A stretch of DNA of 64,000 bases from an uncultured Lachnospiraceae bacterium (GTDB taxonomy: Bacteria; Bacillota; Clostridia; Lachnospirales; Lachnospiraceae), in contig CAJUFE010000020.1 in assembly GCA_910585635.1 (NCBI GenBank), positions 1 to 64,000 of the forward strand, in the 5' to 3' direction. The notes under the pieces are model-generated. The model was not told the DNA's origin, searched no databases, and saw only the letters and a list, made by a program, of their open reading frames with translations. Within the stretch, counting starts at the first letter, position 1, and every line of letters starts with the position of its first letter. A program made the position numbers and the translations under genes. This document shows positions 51,518 to 60,987 of this stretch, piece after piece.

Positions 51518-51982
51518 CTACAGCAGAGCTTCCTTCACCTTCAGGACCACCTTTTTCACCGCTGCGGGCTCTCCCGCCGCGACGCATGGACGATGGATAT
51601 CATTGGAGAAGAAGATGCAGTAGGAGCCGGCGGTCACGTCAATAAAGTTCTCCTCCTTTAAGTTCTTATAGAAGCAGGCGTCCTTCCCCTCCGGGTTCTC
51701 TAAGATCTCTTCCTGGCCGGTGTAGGGGGCGTAGCCCATGCGCTCGATACCGGAGACGATATACTGGATGTCCAGATAGAGGTCATGTTTTTCCGCCCGG
51801 CGCTGCTCCACCGGCTGGGTGGTGATCTCCTGGATCATGGCGTAGATGTCCCGCCCTTCGATCTCGTAGGTCCCGGCGGCCATGGAGGCCACGTCATTGG
51901 CCTTTACCCAGTCCAGGGCTTTCAAGATCGCCTCGGGATAGCGATAAGGTGACGGGACTGCTTTGACAGATGCTAAGATCAT
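51518..51982 (-). CDS. YhcH/YjgK/YiaL family protein (DUF386)
   Basis: 154 residues, the standard size. Cupin-like fold with KHDLYLDIQYIVSG, YCIFFSNDIHRPCVA and VKKVVLKV, the family's metal-binding His/Glu positions. Relatives such as YiaL, NanQ and EbgC act in sugar or sialic acid catabolism. Convergent with the zinc-ribbon gene; stands alone, so its pathway cannot be inferred from neighbours. Confidence 0.9.
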   Translation of the reverse strand: MILASVKAVPSPYRYPEAILKALDWVKANDVASMAAGTYEIEGRDIYAMIQEITTQPVEQRRAEKHDLYLDIQYIVSGIERMGYAPYTGQEEILENPEGKDACFYKNLKEENFIDVTAGSYCIFFSNDIHRPCVAAGEPAAVKKVVLKVKEALL

Positions 51983-52131
51983 GATGTGATACCTTCCTTT
52001 CTTCTTTCGGGCGGTCCTTTGGCACCCTTGTGCCTGCGCCCTTGTGATATCATCATTTTAGCATGGTTTGCATGAAAATACTAGTGTTTGTATACAGATT
52101 TATCATCTTTTTATGCTCCTGCCATGGTCCA

Positions 52132-52172
52132 CGTTACTTTTCACACCGCCAAAGGGTCCTGTCACAAAAGGA
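52132..52172 (-). repeat. remnant of dispersed repeat (module II end plus module I edge)
   Basis: CGTTACTTTTCACAC (52132-52146) is the complement of the module II end. The following CCAAAGGGTCC and TGTCAC words resemble the sequence flanking copy D at 50450-50482. It lies just upstream of the MATE gene promoter. Confidence 0.55.
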
Positions 52173-52196
52173 CCGAGATCCTTTATCGTTTGTGCA

Positions 52197-52225
52197 TTGA
52201 CATTTGCACGGATCTCCTTTATGAT
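52197..52225 (+). promoter_or_regulatory. sigma-A promoter of the MATE gene
   Basis: TTGACA (52197-52202), 17-base spacer, TATGAT (52220-52225). It gives a leader of about 170 bases before the start codon. Confidence 0.8.
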
Positions 52226-52333
52226 CATCTAGGAGCAAGAGATCTGGTGACCCATAGCCTATCTCCATGGGCCATACCCACAGATCTACATAAAGACACC
52301 GCCGCCCCTTGCCGCCGGGTAAGGAGCGATACG

Positions 52334-52389
52334 CGCCGGCCCCCCTGTCATCAGGCCATAGAAGACAGGGGGCTCCGGCGTATTTTTTT
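52334..52389 (+). terminator. attenuator-like intrinsic terminator in the MATE leader
   Basis: CGCCGGC-CCCCCTGTC (52334-52349) pairs with GACAGGGGGCTCCGGCG (52364-52380), one bulge, followed by TATTTTTTTA. The RBS AGGAGGG (52390-52396) comes immediately after the T run. The terminator lies between promoter and gene, so expression must depend on readthrough. No known riboswitch class was recognised in 52226-52333. Confidence 0.8.
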
Positions 52390-52403
52390 AGGAGGGAATG
52401 ATG

Positions 52404-53726
52404 ATGGAGACAAACACCGCTTTCCGGCAATTTATCCGCTACACGATCCCCAATGTCTGCGGGATGATCGGCTTATCCTGCTATATCCTGGCCGATACCT
52501 TTTTCGTCGCCCGGGGGCTGGGGGCTGACGGACTGGCCGCACTGAACCTGGCGATCCCGGTCTACAGCTTTATCCACGGCAGCGGCCTGTTGCTGGGGAT
52601 GGGCGGGGCCACCCGGTATTCGATCTTCCGGGGACAGAAGGCCCACCAGGCCGCGGATCAGGTATTTTCCCATGTCCTCCATGGAGCCGCGCTGCTGTCC
52701 GTGCTGTTTTTGGGCCTTGGGCTTTTTCTTTCCGGGCCGATCGCGGCCTTACTGGGGGCGACCGAGGAGGTCTTTGCCATGACACGGACATACCTGCAGG
52801 TCCTCCTGCTCTTCTCCCCGGCCTTTTTGCTGAACGATATCCTGATCTGCTTTGTGCGGAACGATAACGGACCGCGGCTGGCCATGGCCGCCATGCTGGC
52901 CGGCAGCTTTGCCAATATCCTGATGGACTATCTCTTCATCTTCCCGCTGCACATGGGGATCGCCGGCGCGGTGCTGGCCACAGGCTTCGCGCCGGTCATC
53001 GGCGTAGGGATCATATCCCGGCATTTTATCCAGAAGAAGAACCACTTCTCCTATGATAAAAAAGTCCCCCTCTCTCTGGGGCAGTTCCTGCCGGTGGTCT
53101 CCCTGGGGATGTCCTCCCTCATCACGGAGCTGGCCTCCGGTATCGTGATGATCGTTTTTAATATCCTCATCCTGGGGCTGACCGGCAATGTGGGGGTAGC
53201 CGCCTACGGCGTGGTGGCCAATCTGTCCCTGGTGGTCACATCGATCCATACCGGGATCGCCCAGGGGCTGCAACCGATCGCCAGCCGCGCCTGCGGCCAG
53301 GGGGATCGGACCGCCATGGAGCAGGTGCTGCGGTACGCTATGGGGGTCATGCTCCTCCTCTCCCTGGGCATCTATGTGGCCTTCCTGGCTCTGGCCGACC
53401 CGATCGTCAGCTGCTTTAACAGCGCCCAGGACGGACAGCTGCAGCAGATCGGGACCGTGGGCCTTAAGCTCTACTTTACGGCCATGCCCTTTGCCGGGGC
53501 CAATATCATCCTTTCCATGTATATGGCCTCCGTGGCAAAGCCCCTGCCCGCCCAGATCATCTCCCTGGCCCGGGGACTGCTGGTGATCCTGCCTGCGGCC
53601 ATCCTCCTGGCCCGCCTCCTGGGGATGACCGGCGTGTGGCTGGCATATCCGGTGGCGGAAGGACTGGTGACGGGCATCGGAGCCGCGCTCTACATTTGTC
53701 GAAATGTGAACAAGACAGTACACTAG
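52404..53726 (+). CDS. MATE family multidrug/metabolite exporter
   Basis: About 440 residues with twelve predicted TM helices in two related halves (FIRYTIPNVCGMIGLSCYIL at the start; SLGMSSLITELASGIVMIVF opening the second). Na+ or H+ driven export of cationic compounds or metabolites. Three in-frame ATGs occur in a row; the third (52404) is 7 bases from the AGGAGGG RBS and is preferred. Expression appears to be gated by the terminator at 52334-52389, which suggests induction by a ligand, uncharged tRNA or translation state. Confidence 0.92.
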   Translation: METNTAFRQFIRYTIPNVCGMIGLSCYILADTFFVARGLGADGLAALNLAIPVYSFIHGSGLLLGMGGATRYSIFRGQKAHQAADQVFSHVLHGAALLSVLFLGLGLFLSGPIAALLGATEEVFAMTRTYLQVLLLFSPAFLLNDILICFVRNDNGPRLAMAAMLAGSFANILMDYLFIFPLHMGIAGAVLATGFAPVIGVGIISRHFIQKKNHFSYDKKVPLSLGQFLPVVSLGMSSLITELASGIVMIVFNILILGLTGNVGVAAYGVVANLSLVVTSIHTGIAQGLQPIASRACGQGDRTAMEQVLRYAMGVMLLLSLGIYVAFLALADPIVSCFNSAQDGQLQQIGTVGLKLYFTAMPFAGANIILSMYMASVAKPLPAQIISLARGLLVILPAAILLARLLGMTGVWLAYPVAEGLVTGIGAALYICRNVNKTVH

Positions 53727-53728
53727 GT

Positions 53729-55096
53729 TCAATACCCTCGCCTCTTCAGCTCCGCCACCAGCCCCACATAAAACTCCCGCACGTCAAAGCCGGGGATGTT
53801 CTCCCGGTTCAGATCGATCATGTCCCCGTGGGAGATCCCCCGCTCTCCCTTTGTCTCCAGCAGGGTGTACCGCTCCCCCCATCTGGCGGACTCCACGGAT
53901 ACCAGCCCGTCGTTTTGGCCGTCAAAGTGCTTGACCACCGGATAGGTCATATTTAACGGAAATCTCCCGCTCCTAGCCCTTTTGCAGCAGGACATAACGC
54001 TCTCATACAGCACGCCCGGCACATCGGGCGTCACGGCGTTCCTGGCCGCACAGGCGCTCTCCGTTAAGTCCGTCACTGCGGCCAGGAAATCCGGGTCAGG
54101 ATCACCCACCATCCGCAGAGCGGCATTGTACGCCGCCGCCACTTTGTTCCGGACCGCCTCCGGCACCTTGCCTAACAGATGCTCCGCAAAGATGCAGCCC
54201 CGGTGGGGCGTATTGACCGTGGTCAAGCTGGCCACATAAGGCGCGATCCCCCAGTGGGAGATCGCGGCACGGCTGTCCAGTCCGCCCTTGGAGTGGGCGA
54301 TGATGTTCACCTTCTCACAGCCCGTCTCCTCCACGATCTGCCGGATCCGGCAGGCCAGCTCCCTTCCGCTGTCCTCCACCGACGCGGCAGACTGCTGCTG
54401 CCCGTAGTATACCGTGGCGCCATTGCGGATCAGCTCCTTAGGGACCCGCCCCCAGTAATCCAGATAGCGGAAATCCCGAAAGAACACTCCATGGACCATC
54501 AGGAGCGGATACCGGGTCCGGCAGATCCCACTCTCGGCCCGGACCGCGTCCATCTCCCATTTCTCCGTCTCGAAGCGCACCTCCTCCCCGGTGATCCGGA
54601 TGATCCTGGCCAGATACCAGAGATTGACAAAGGGGATCCAGCCGCAGATTGCCGCCAACACCCGATGCTTGATCCCCAGCTGGACAGAGGTGAGATACAC
54701 CCGGATCATACCGCTCCAAAAAAGGGCAGCCAGCGAAAGGAACACCACCGCCCCGTCCAGGAGGACCAGACGCAGCACGCCTGCCCGCCCTCTGAGGACA
54801 GCGGGCAGGACCCACATAAGGAGCCAGGCCAGCTGTAGGCACATGGACAAGGCAAAGGCCGCCAGGAACAGCCACAGCAGCTCACAGCCCGCCGCCAGCT
54901 GCCGGATCCGCCGGGTGGGCGCAGTCGCCGGGAGGGGGAAAAGGTTGATAAAAAGGAGCGCTGCCAAAAAGGGCAGCCACCACCACATGGTAAAGGGCGC
55001 TCCGGTCAGCGGCTGACCCAGCAGCATCCATAAGGGGATGGGGTCTGCCGCCGCCACCAGCAGCAGGATATAGATGGTCCGTCGGAGATATCGCAT
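53729..55096 (-). CDS. membrane-anchored alpha/beta-hydrolase (lipase/esterase)
   Basis: 455 residues. The first 150 residues hold four TM helices. The catalytic domain begins with LLMVHGVFFRDF (oxyanion region); the nucleophile motif is IIAHSKGGLDSR (Ser), the acid probably Asp in NDGLVSVESARW and the His in GISHGDMID. This set resembles triacylglycerol lipase/PGAP1-like hydrolases. It faces the MATE gene tail to tail with two bases between stops. Substrate unknown. Confidence 0.85.
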   Translation of the reverse strand: MRYLRRTIYILLLVAAADPIPLWMLLGQPLTGAPFTMWWWLPFLAALLFINLFPLPATAPTRRIRQLAAGCELLWLFLAAFALSMCLQLAWLLMWVLPAVLRGRAGVLRLVLLDGAVVFLSLAALFWSGMIRVYLTSVQLGIKHRVLAAICGWIPFVNLWYLARIIRITGEEVRFETEKWEMDAVRAESGICRTRYPLLMVHGVFFRDFRYLDYWGRVPKELIRNGATVYYGQQQSAASVEDSGRELACRIRQIVEETGCEKVNIIAHSKGGLDSRAAISHWGIAPYVASLTTVNTPHRGCIFAEHLLGKVPEAVRNKVAAAYNAALRMVGDPDPDFLAAVTDLTESACAARNAVTPDVPGVLYESVMSCCKRARSGRFPLNMTYPVVKHFDGQNDGLVSVESARWGERYTLLETKGERGISHGDMIDLNRENIPGFDVREFYVGLVAELKRRGY

Positions 55097-55147
55097 GAAG
55101 TCACCTCTTTATTTATCGTTGAGTGCTCTTGTTATGCCCATCCGAAA

Positions 55148-55170
55148 AAGGAGCCCGGGATGGGCTCCTT
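55148..55170 (-). terminator. intrinsic terminator of the TRAP operon
   Basis: AAGGAGCCC (55148-55156) pairs with GGGCTCCTT (55162-55170), followed on the minus strand by TTT. It lies between dctM (stop 55278) and the lipase start (55096). Confidence 0.8.
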
Positions 55171-55277
55171 CTATCTTATCATATCTGAGGGGATCTAGCT
55201 ATCCCTGGATCTGGATCCTTTTGGATCGTTCGTATGTTCGGTCACTTTTCACGGCATATCCTTATGATAAGGCCCCT

Positions 55278-56579
55278 TCAGACCGAATACCCCAATAACG
55301 CCGGTAAAGCTGTGGAGACCGCGGGGACATAGGTGACCAGCAGCAGGCCGATCAGCATCGTGACATATAAAGGCAGCAGCGCCTTAGTGGCTTTTTCTAT
55401 GGAGACCTTGCCCACGGAGCAGCCAACGAACAGCGCGCCGCCGATCGGCGGGGTGCACAGGCCTACACACAGGTTATACAGCATCATGACCCCGAACTGG
55501 GTGGTGGACATGCCGAGACCTCGGACCACCGGCAGGAGGATCGGCGTGCACAGGAGGATCAGCGGGACCATATCCATAAAACAGCCCAGGACCAGGAGCA
55601 TGATATTGATGATGAGCAGGATCACATATCTATTGTCGGAGACCCCTAATAAAAAGCGGCTGATCATGGCGGGGACCTTTAAGTAGCTCATCATAAAGCC
55701 AAAGGCTCCGGCCGCTCCCGTGAGGGCATAGACCATAGCCAGGTCTAAGGTACATTTCAGCAGGATCTTGGGGATCTGGTGCAGCTTTAGCTCTTTATAC
55801 ACCAGCGTGGATACCAGGAACGCCCAGATACAGGCGATCGCGGCAGATTCCGTGGCAGTGAACACACCGCTGAGCACGCCCCCTAAGATGATCACCACGG
55901 TCAGGAGGGCCGGGACCGACCGGACGATGATCCTTATGCGCTCCCTCATAGGGGTCCGCTGCCCGCAGGGATACCCGCGTTTGACCGAGATAAAAAAGCA
56001 TACGATCATGAACAAGATCCCCAGCATCACCCCCGGGACCACACCTCCCATGAACAGAGCGCCGATCGAAAAGCCGCCTGCTGCCAGAGAGAACATGACC
56101 ATGTTATGGCTGGGCGGGATCAGGATGCCCTGGCAGGCGGAAGCGACGGTCAGGGCTGTGGAAAATTCCCGGTCGTAGCCGCCATCCACCATCATGGGGA
56201 TCTCGATCGAGCCCAGAGAAGAGACATCGGCCACGGCAGAGCCGGACATGGATCCAAAGAGCATGGAAGCCAGCACATTGACATGGCAGAGCCCGCCTTT
56301 GATGTGGCCCACACAGGCTGTAGCCGTATTTAAGAGACGATCCGATATCCCGCCCTCCCCCATCAGCTCACCGGCCAGCATGAAAAAGGGGATCGCCATG
56401 AGGGTGAAGGAATTGATGGCATTGGCATATTGGGAGACCAGGCTCATCAAAGGGACGCGGCAATAGAGCATGGTCACGGCTGAGGAAACACAGAGTGCAA
56501 AGGTGATGGGGATCTTCAGAAAGATCATGATAAAGAACAGGCCGATCAGCAAGCCGGCCGCGATCTGGGTATCGATCAT
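55278..56579 (-). CDS. dctM: TRAP transporter large permease (DctM)
   Basis: 433 residues with about twelve hydrophobic segments. Starts IAAGLLIGLFFIMIFLKIPI and has family blocks FFMLAGELMGEGGISDRLL, GSMSGSAVADVSSLGSIEIP and CVGLCTPPIGGALFVG. Ion-coupled transport subunit of a tripartite ATP-independent periplasmic transporter. Start overlaps the dctQ stop as ATGA. Substrate is likely an organic or sugar acid by family. Confidence 0.95.
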   Translation of the reverse strand: MIDTQIAAGLLIGLFFIMIFLKIPITFALCVSSAVTMLYCRVPLMSLVSQYANAINSFTLMAIPFFMLAGELMGEGGISDRLLNTATACVGHIKGGLCHVNVLASMLFGSMSGSAVADVSSLGSIEIPMMVDGGYDREFSTALTVASACQGILIPPSHNMVMFSLAAGGFSIGALFMGGVVPGVMLGILFMIVCFFISVKRGYPCGQRTPMRERIRIIVRSVPALLTVVIILGGVLSGVFTATESAAIACIWAFLVSTLVYKELKLHQIPKILLKCTLDLAMVYALTGAAGAFGFMMSYLKVPAMISRFLLGVSDNRYVILLIINIMLLVLGCFMDMVPLILLCTPILLPVVRGLGMSTTQFGVMMLYNLCVGLCTPPIGGALFVGCSVGKVSIEKATKALLPLYVTMLIGLLLVTYVPAVSTALPALLGYSV

Positions 56580-57100
56580 CCTTTTTCTCCCCCTTTCTCA
56601 AAAAATACAGGCTCCGGCATCCACTCCTCCCGCCGGAAAAGCTTGAGGATACCAAAGTATACGATAAAAAAACCGCTGACCGGGATGATCACATACATGG
56701 TACATTTCGGCCAGCCTGTAGCCGGCAGGGTGGAGGATGTAGTGGACATGGTCTGGATGCTGCCATAGTACAGGAAAAGGAGACCCGTCAATATGACCAG
56801 GAGCCAGTTGATCTTCTCCATCCACCTCTGGAAAGGCTTCGGGAACCTGGCCAGGAACATCTCGATACTGATGTGAAGGTCCCGCTCTACCCCCACGGCA
56901 CAGGTGATAAAGGCCATCCAGACCATAAGGAGCAGCGCCACCTCCTGGCTCCAGCGGATCGATGTCCCCAACGCCTGCCGAGCCACTACCTGCACGCTGA
57001 CGATCAGCACGATCCCCAGGAGCACAAGGCAGGAAAACAGGAGAAAAACGTGGTATAAAAAATTGAAAAAGCTGCAGACTCTCTTTAAAAGCCGGTCCAT
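56576..57100 (-). CDS. dctQ: TRAP transporter small permease (DctQ)
   Basis: 174 residues with four TM helices and the family's RWSQEVALLLMVWMAFITCA and GVERDLHISIEMF motifs. Membrane partner of DctM; joins binding protein to the large permease. Lies 169 bases after dctP with a GC-rich hairpin in the gap. Confidence 0.93.
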   Translation of the reverse strand: MDRLLKRVCSFFNFLYHVFLLFSCLVLLGIVLIVSVQVVARQALGTSIRWSQEVALLLMVWMAFITCAVGVERDLHISIEMFLARFPKPFQRWMEKINWLLVILTGLLFLYYGSIQTMSTTSSTLPATGWPKCTMYVIIPVSGFFIVYFGILKLFRREEWMPEPVFFEKGGEKG

Positions 57101-57121
57101 ATCCCCCTCCTCTCCGCCTGC

Positions 57122-57138
57122 GGCCGCGATCCGCGGCC
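57122..57138 (-). other. GC-rich hairpin between dctP and dctQ
   Basis: GGCCGCG-ATC-CGCGGCC with weaker flanking pairs CCT/AGG. No T run follows, so it is probably a message stabiliser or processing site that keeps binding-protein mRNA abundant. Confidence 0.45.
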
Positions 57139-57269
57139 ACAGGCCTATCGATCACCGCGATCTGCATAGCCTATCCCGGCACATCACGGTGAACGTATCA
57201 GATCCTACTGGCAGACCCGGCAGGCCGCGCGGTGGCTGCCTTTGTAAGGCATGGTGTCTGCTATGGGCA

Positions 57270-58394
57270 TCAGTCCTGCATCCTGCGAAGGGTTTCTACA
57301 TCCTGGATGTAATCCCCACAGAATGCCTCTGCCATGGATGCCGTGGCGTCCATGAACTCCTGCTGTTTTTCTGGCGTCAGCTCTGTGACCACCACGCCGG
57401 CATCGACCACCTTCTTTAAAGCTCCCGCCTCATAAGCCTCATAGATCTCCCGCTCATAGACCACCGACTCCTGGGCCGCCTGCCGCAGGATCTCCTGGTC
57501 CTCCGAGCTGAGCTCATCCCAGATCTGCTGGCTCATGATCAAAAGGTCCGGTTCATAGACATGGCAGTCCAGCATCAGGTTTGGCGCCACCTCATAGTGG
57601 GCGGTGGACGCATAGGACGCCACACTGTTCTCCGCCGCATCTACCACGCCGGTCTGCAGGGCCGAATACACCTCTGCATAGGCTACCGGTGTGGGATCCG
57701 CTCCCAGCGCATCCATCAGCCCCATCATCAACGCCGACTCCTGGGTACGGACCACCTGCCCCTTTAGATCTCCAAGGCCGGTCAGGGGCTTTGACGAATA
57801 AAAGGAACGGGAGCCATTGGTATAGTAGCACATCCCGATCAAGCCCTCTGCATCCGCCATCTCTAAGATCTCCTGGGCCAGGTCACTGTCCATACATTTA
57901 TAATAGTTTTCCGTATTGGTAAAAAGGAATGGCAGTGTGAACAGGCTCAGTCTGGGGCTGAACTGGGAAAGGTCCCCCACGCCGCAGCGGCAAAGATCGA
58001 TCGCACCGTACTGGAGCTGCTCGATCACAGCGGTGGTGTTCCCTAAAGTCCCGGAATCGTATACCTCCACCTTGATCCGTCCGTTCGTCCGCTCATAGAC
58101 CAGATCGGCAAAACGGAGACATCCCATGGTGGTGGGGTAATCGATGGACTGGTCCTCCGATAACCGCAGGAGCAGGTCTGGTGTTTCCTGTAGCGGTGCA
58201 TGGATCTCTCCGTCCGCTCCCTTTGTGCCGTCTGCCTCCGCGCCGGCCGTCTCTGTACCGGCTGTCTCTGCCGCCCCAGCCCCTGTCCCCTTCTGTCCCG
58301 TCTCTGCAGACGGCGCCGGAGCGCTCTTTGTCCCACAGGCAGACAGTAATGATACCATAGCGACGATCAGGGCAGCACCTAGCCTTTTTTTCAT
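57270..58394 (-). CDS. dctP: TRAP transporter substrate-binding lipoprotein (DctP)
   Basis: 374 residues. Lipobox LLSAC near residue 20, then an Ala/Gly/Thr-rich linker, then the DctP fold. Visible motifs: GTLGNTTAVIEQLQYGAIDL, LFTLPFLF, and the carboxylate-binding Arg region GQVVRTQES. Captures an acid substrate outside the cell. First gene of dctPQM, divergent from the cupin gene and its two-component system, which probably regulates it. Confidence 0.94.
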   Translation of the reverse strand: MKKRLGAALIVAMVSLLSACGTKSAPAPSAETGQKGTGAGAAETAGTETAGAEADGTKGADGEIHAPLQETPDLLLRLSEDQSIDYPTTMGCLRFADLVYERTNGRIKVEVYDSGTLGNTTAVIEQLQYGAIDLCRCGVGDLSQFSPRLSLFTLPFLFTNTENYYKCMDSDLAQEILEMADAEGLIGMCYYTNGSRSFYSSKPLTGLGDLKGQVVRTQESALMMGLMDALGADPTPVAYAEVYSALQTGVVDAAENSVASYASTAHYEVAPNLMLDCHVYEPDLLIMSQQIWDELSSEDQEILRQAAQESVVYEREIYEAYEAGALKKVVDAGVVVTELTPEKQQEFMDATASMAEAFCGDYIQDVETLRRMQD

Positions 58395-58481
58395 ATCCGT
58401 TCCTCCTTACGCATCTCGACAACATCTCCAGGTTTCTGTCAGATCCATCATAACACACAGAAAGATCCAGGTCAGCGAAAC

Positions 58482-58548
58482 ATTTTTGATATATATTGCA
58501 TATTTTTGATATGGATATATGCCGTTATCTGTCCGAAATATCCATATC
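58482..58548. promoter_or_regulatory. probable response-regulator sites in the dctP/cupin control region
   Basis: ATTTTTGATAT occurs at 58482-58492 and again at 58502-58512, exactly 20 bases apart, the spacing expected for a two-HTH AraC-type regulator on one DNA face. An inverted pair GATATGGA (58508-58515) and TCCATATC (58541-58548) follows. The YesN-like regulator at 60981 is the natural candidate. Confidence 0.6.
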
Positions 58549-58662
58549 CCTCAGTCGGATATCCGTTTTTTCAAAAACCCTTCAGGAATATGAAAAAAGT
58601 GATATTTCTATTTCTTAACGAAATGTTTATAATAAGATCATCACAGATCAAAGGAGGACATC

Positions 58663-59412
58663 ATGCCCAGATCTCTCTATGTCCCCATGTATCCGCTGCC
58701 GGATACCCTGCCAGAGGGGACCATACCCATGTTGGATGGTGATATCGAGGGGACCCATCCAGCCTTTCACAAGCTCCACAAAGGGAGCACAAAAAACGTC
58801 CCTTCCTGCAGCGGGCAGGCGCGGGTCCTGTTCCTGCTGGAAGGCTGCGCGGTCTTTACCCAGGCCGGACAGGATCTCATCCTGGACGAAAGAGGCTCCT
58901 ATATCCCTGATCCCCGGAAAGACCTGACCATCGCGGCGCAGGAAGGAGCGTCTATCCTGGAGATCGCCTGGGAGCTCACGGCAGCCGACCAGGCCGCCCT
59001 CGCCCGGCATACACCGGACTACCCTGTGGTCCAGCTCTATGACCAGTGCCCACGCTATACGGAGCCCTTTAAGAGCGACCGCACGATCAGCCGCACCATC
59101 GTCCGTCACGGCATCCTCCCTCGTTTCTCCATGGGTTCTAATGAAGCCGGCGCCCATGACCGGATCGATCTGAACTGCCATCCGGCTATCGACCAGTACT
59201 TCTTCAGCTTCCCGGAAAATGACGTAGACCTGCTGATCGAGGCGGACAGGCTCCCTTTTAAGGGAAATACCCTGGTGCATATCCCTCTTGGCTGCTATCA
59301 TGGCGTCGAGATCGGAGCCGGACAACGGATGCATTACCTATGGATCGACCTCATCGTCAATGAGGAAGCCGGGCTCGCCTACCTGGATACCGTCCATCAG
59401 CCTCTCGGATGA
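58663..59412 (+). CDS. cupin-type protein linked to a TRAP operon
   Basis: 249 residues. Two beta-rich cupin-like segments: about 40-110 (RVLFLLEGCAVFTQAG, SYIPDP) and about 180-240 (LPFKGNTLVHIPLGCYHGVEI). No HTH is visible, so it is not a complete AraC regulator. May bind or isomerise the transported acid, or act as a sensor partner of the kinase gene that follows after 75 bases. ATG with AAAGGAGG. Function not assigned. Confidence 0.65.
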   Translation: MPRSLYVPMYPLPDTLPEGTIPMLDGDIEGTHPAFHKLHKGSTKNVPSCSGQARVLFLLEGCAVFTQAGQDLILDERGSYIPDPRKDLTIAAQEGASILEIAWELTAADQAALARHTPDYPVVQLYDQCPRYTEPFKSDRTISRTIVRHGILPRFSMGSNEAGAHDRIDLNCHPAIDQYFFSFPENDVDLLIEADRLPFKGNTLVHIPLGCYHGVEIGAGQRMHYLWIDLIVNEEAGLAYLDTVHQPLG

Positions 59413-59487
59413 TCTGCAGGCCCCTTTCTCTCCACCGCCCTGTCTGCCACGATCTGTAAGCCGGTCCACAGGAAGGAGGCTGCCCTC

Positions 59488-60987
59488 ATGAAAAGACTGC
59501 GGATGAAGCATCGTGTATTTCTGATCTTGGTCCTCATCATCCTTTTGATCGGGACGAACATCTCCCTCTCTCTGCTGGAAAACCGCTACTCAGCCGGCCC
59601 GATCTATACGATGATGGACGGGTTTTATGGGATCGTGGGGTTCATCGACGCATTCGATGAGTGCGAACGTTATGTGACCAGCTACCGCTGGGGGGAGGAT
59701 GGTCCCTATGATCCTGAGCAGGACCGGATCATCCGGGATAAGCTGGTCCTGATGCGCTCCTATCTGGACCGGATCGTATCAAAACAGACCGTCCGTCAGC
59801 CAGTACAGTATTATGACATCCGAGCCCTTGACCATATGTTCCCCCATTATCAGCGATATATCGAAACTTTTCTGACACTGATGGCTGCCGGGTCAAAGAC
59901 CGAGGCCATATCCGTCTATTATCGGCGCGAGACACTGGTGACCCTGATCCATGACTATTCCTCCAAGATGCTCAATGACACTGTACAAGAAAGTCAAAAA
60001 GACTATCTCCACATGCAGCAGATCACCCGGTGGCTGTGGCTTTTGCAGGTGCTGACCGGGATCGCGTCCATCATACTCTCTGCTTATTTCGCCGCCATGC
60101 TCTATGGGATCGTCCAGCCGATCAACCGCCTGATCGAAGCTTCTGAAGCTATGGGGAAAGAGGATTTTTCCATACCGGACGTGCCTGTGGATGGGAGGAA
60201 TGAGGATCTGCGGCAGCTGGTGGTCTCCTTCAACCATATGAAGCATTCTACCAGGCAGTATGTAGAGATGCTGCTGGAGCATAACCATACGCTCCAGCTG
60301 CTACGGGAATCGGAGAAAAAGGCCCTGGAAAGCCGCCGTCTGGCCGACCAGGCAAAGCTTTTGCGCCTGCAGGAGCAGATCGATCCCCATTTTCTGTTCA
60401 ACGCCTTGAACACCATCCGCCGCATCGCCCAGACAGAAAAGGCCCCTCGGACAGAGACGCTGATCTTATCCCTGGCGAAGGTGTTCCGTCACAGCCTCTA
60501 CGACCGTGGCGCCTTATCGATCCTGACTGATGAGATCGAGGTGACCGAACGATATTTTCAGATCCAGCAAGCCCGTTTCGGGGAAAGGATCCATCTGGCG
60601 TGGATGATCGCGCCGGATGTGGAGCCGGATGAGCTTTTGGTACCCACCTTTGCTCTGCAGATCTTAGTGGAGAACGCAGTCAAGCACGGTCTGGGACCCA
60701 AGTCCCAGGGCGGACATATCCAGGTGGGGATCTGCCGGAAAGGCGATCTGCTCTTTCTGGAGGTAGCCGATGACGGCTTAGGTTTCCCTGCCCACACCTT
60801 GGCTCAGGTGCGGAGTGGCGGACGCCCTGCCGGCACAGACAGCGGTGTCGGATTGTGCAATATCATGCAGCGGCTTCAGCTCTTAGATCCCAGGAACCAG
60901 CTGACGATCCGTTCTGAGGAAGGAAAAGGCTCCCGTGTGACCATCAAGATGCCCATCCATCACCGAGAGGAGGAAGACCTGTGCTGA
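59488..60987 (+). CDS. sensor histidine kinase, YesM type
   Basis: 499 residues. TM1 at about 10-28, extracellular sensor to about 185, TM2 at about 187-210, HAMP, then the His_kinase domain with QEQIDPHFLFNALNTI (phospho-His) and ATP-binding motifs NAVKHGL, DDGLGF and GVGLCNI. Senses an extracellular cue, probably the TRAP substrate or its binding protein. Overlaps the response regulator gene by 7 bases. Confidence 0.93.
   Translation: MKRLRMKHRVFLILVLIILLIGTNISLSLLENRYSAGPIYTMMDGFYGIVGFIDAFDECERYVTSYRWGEDGPYDPEQDRIIRDKLVLMRSYLDRIVSKQTVRQPVQYYDIRALDHMFPHYQRYIETFLTLMAAGSKTEAISVYYRRETLVTLIHDYSSKMLNDTVQESQKDYLHMQQITRWLWLLQVLTGIASIILSAYFAAMLYGIVQPINRLIEASEAMGKEDFSIPDVPVDGRNEDLRQLVVSFNHMKHSTRQYVEMLLEHNHTLQLLRESEKKALESRRLADQAKLLRLQEQIDPHFLFNALNTIRRIAQTEKAPRTETLILSLAKVFRHSLYDRGALSILTDEIEVTERYFQIQQARFGERIHLAWMIAPDVEPDELLVPTFALQILVENAVKHGLGPKSQGGHIQVGICRKGDLLFLEVADDGLGFPAHTLAQVRSGGRPAGTDSGVGLCNIMQRLQLLDPRNQLTIRSEEGKGSRVTIKMPIHHREEEDLC

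Noticed and set aside
52226..52333. Guanidine-I (ykkC) riboswitch before the MATE gene
   Set aside because: The conserved ykkC sequence elements could not be identified, so only an unassigned attenuator is claimed.
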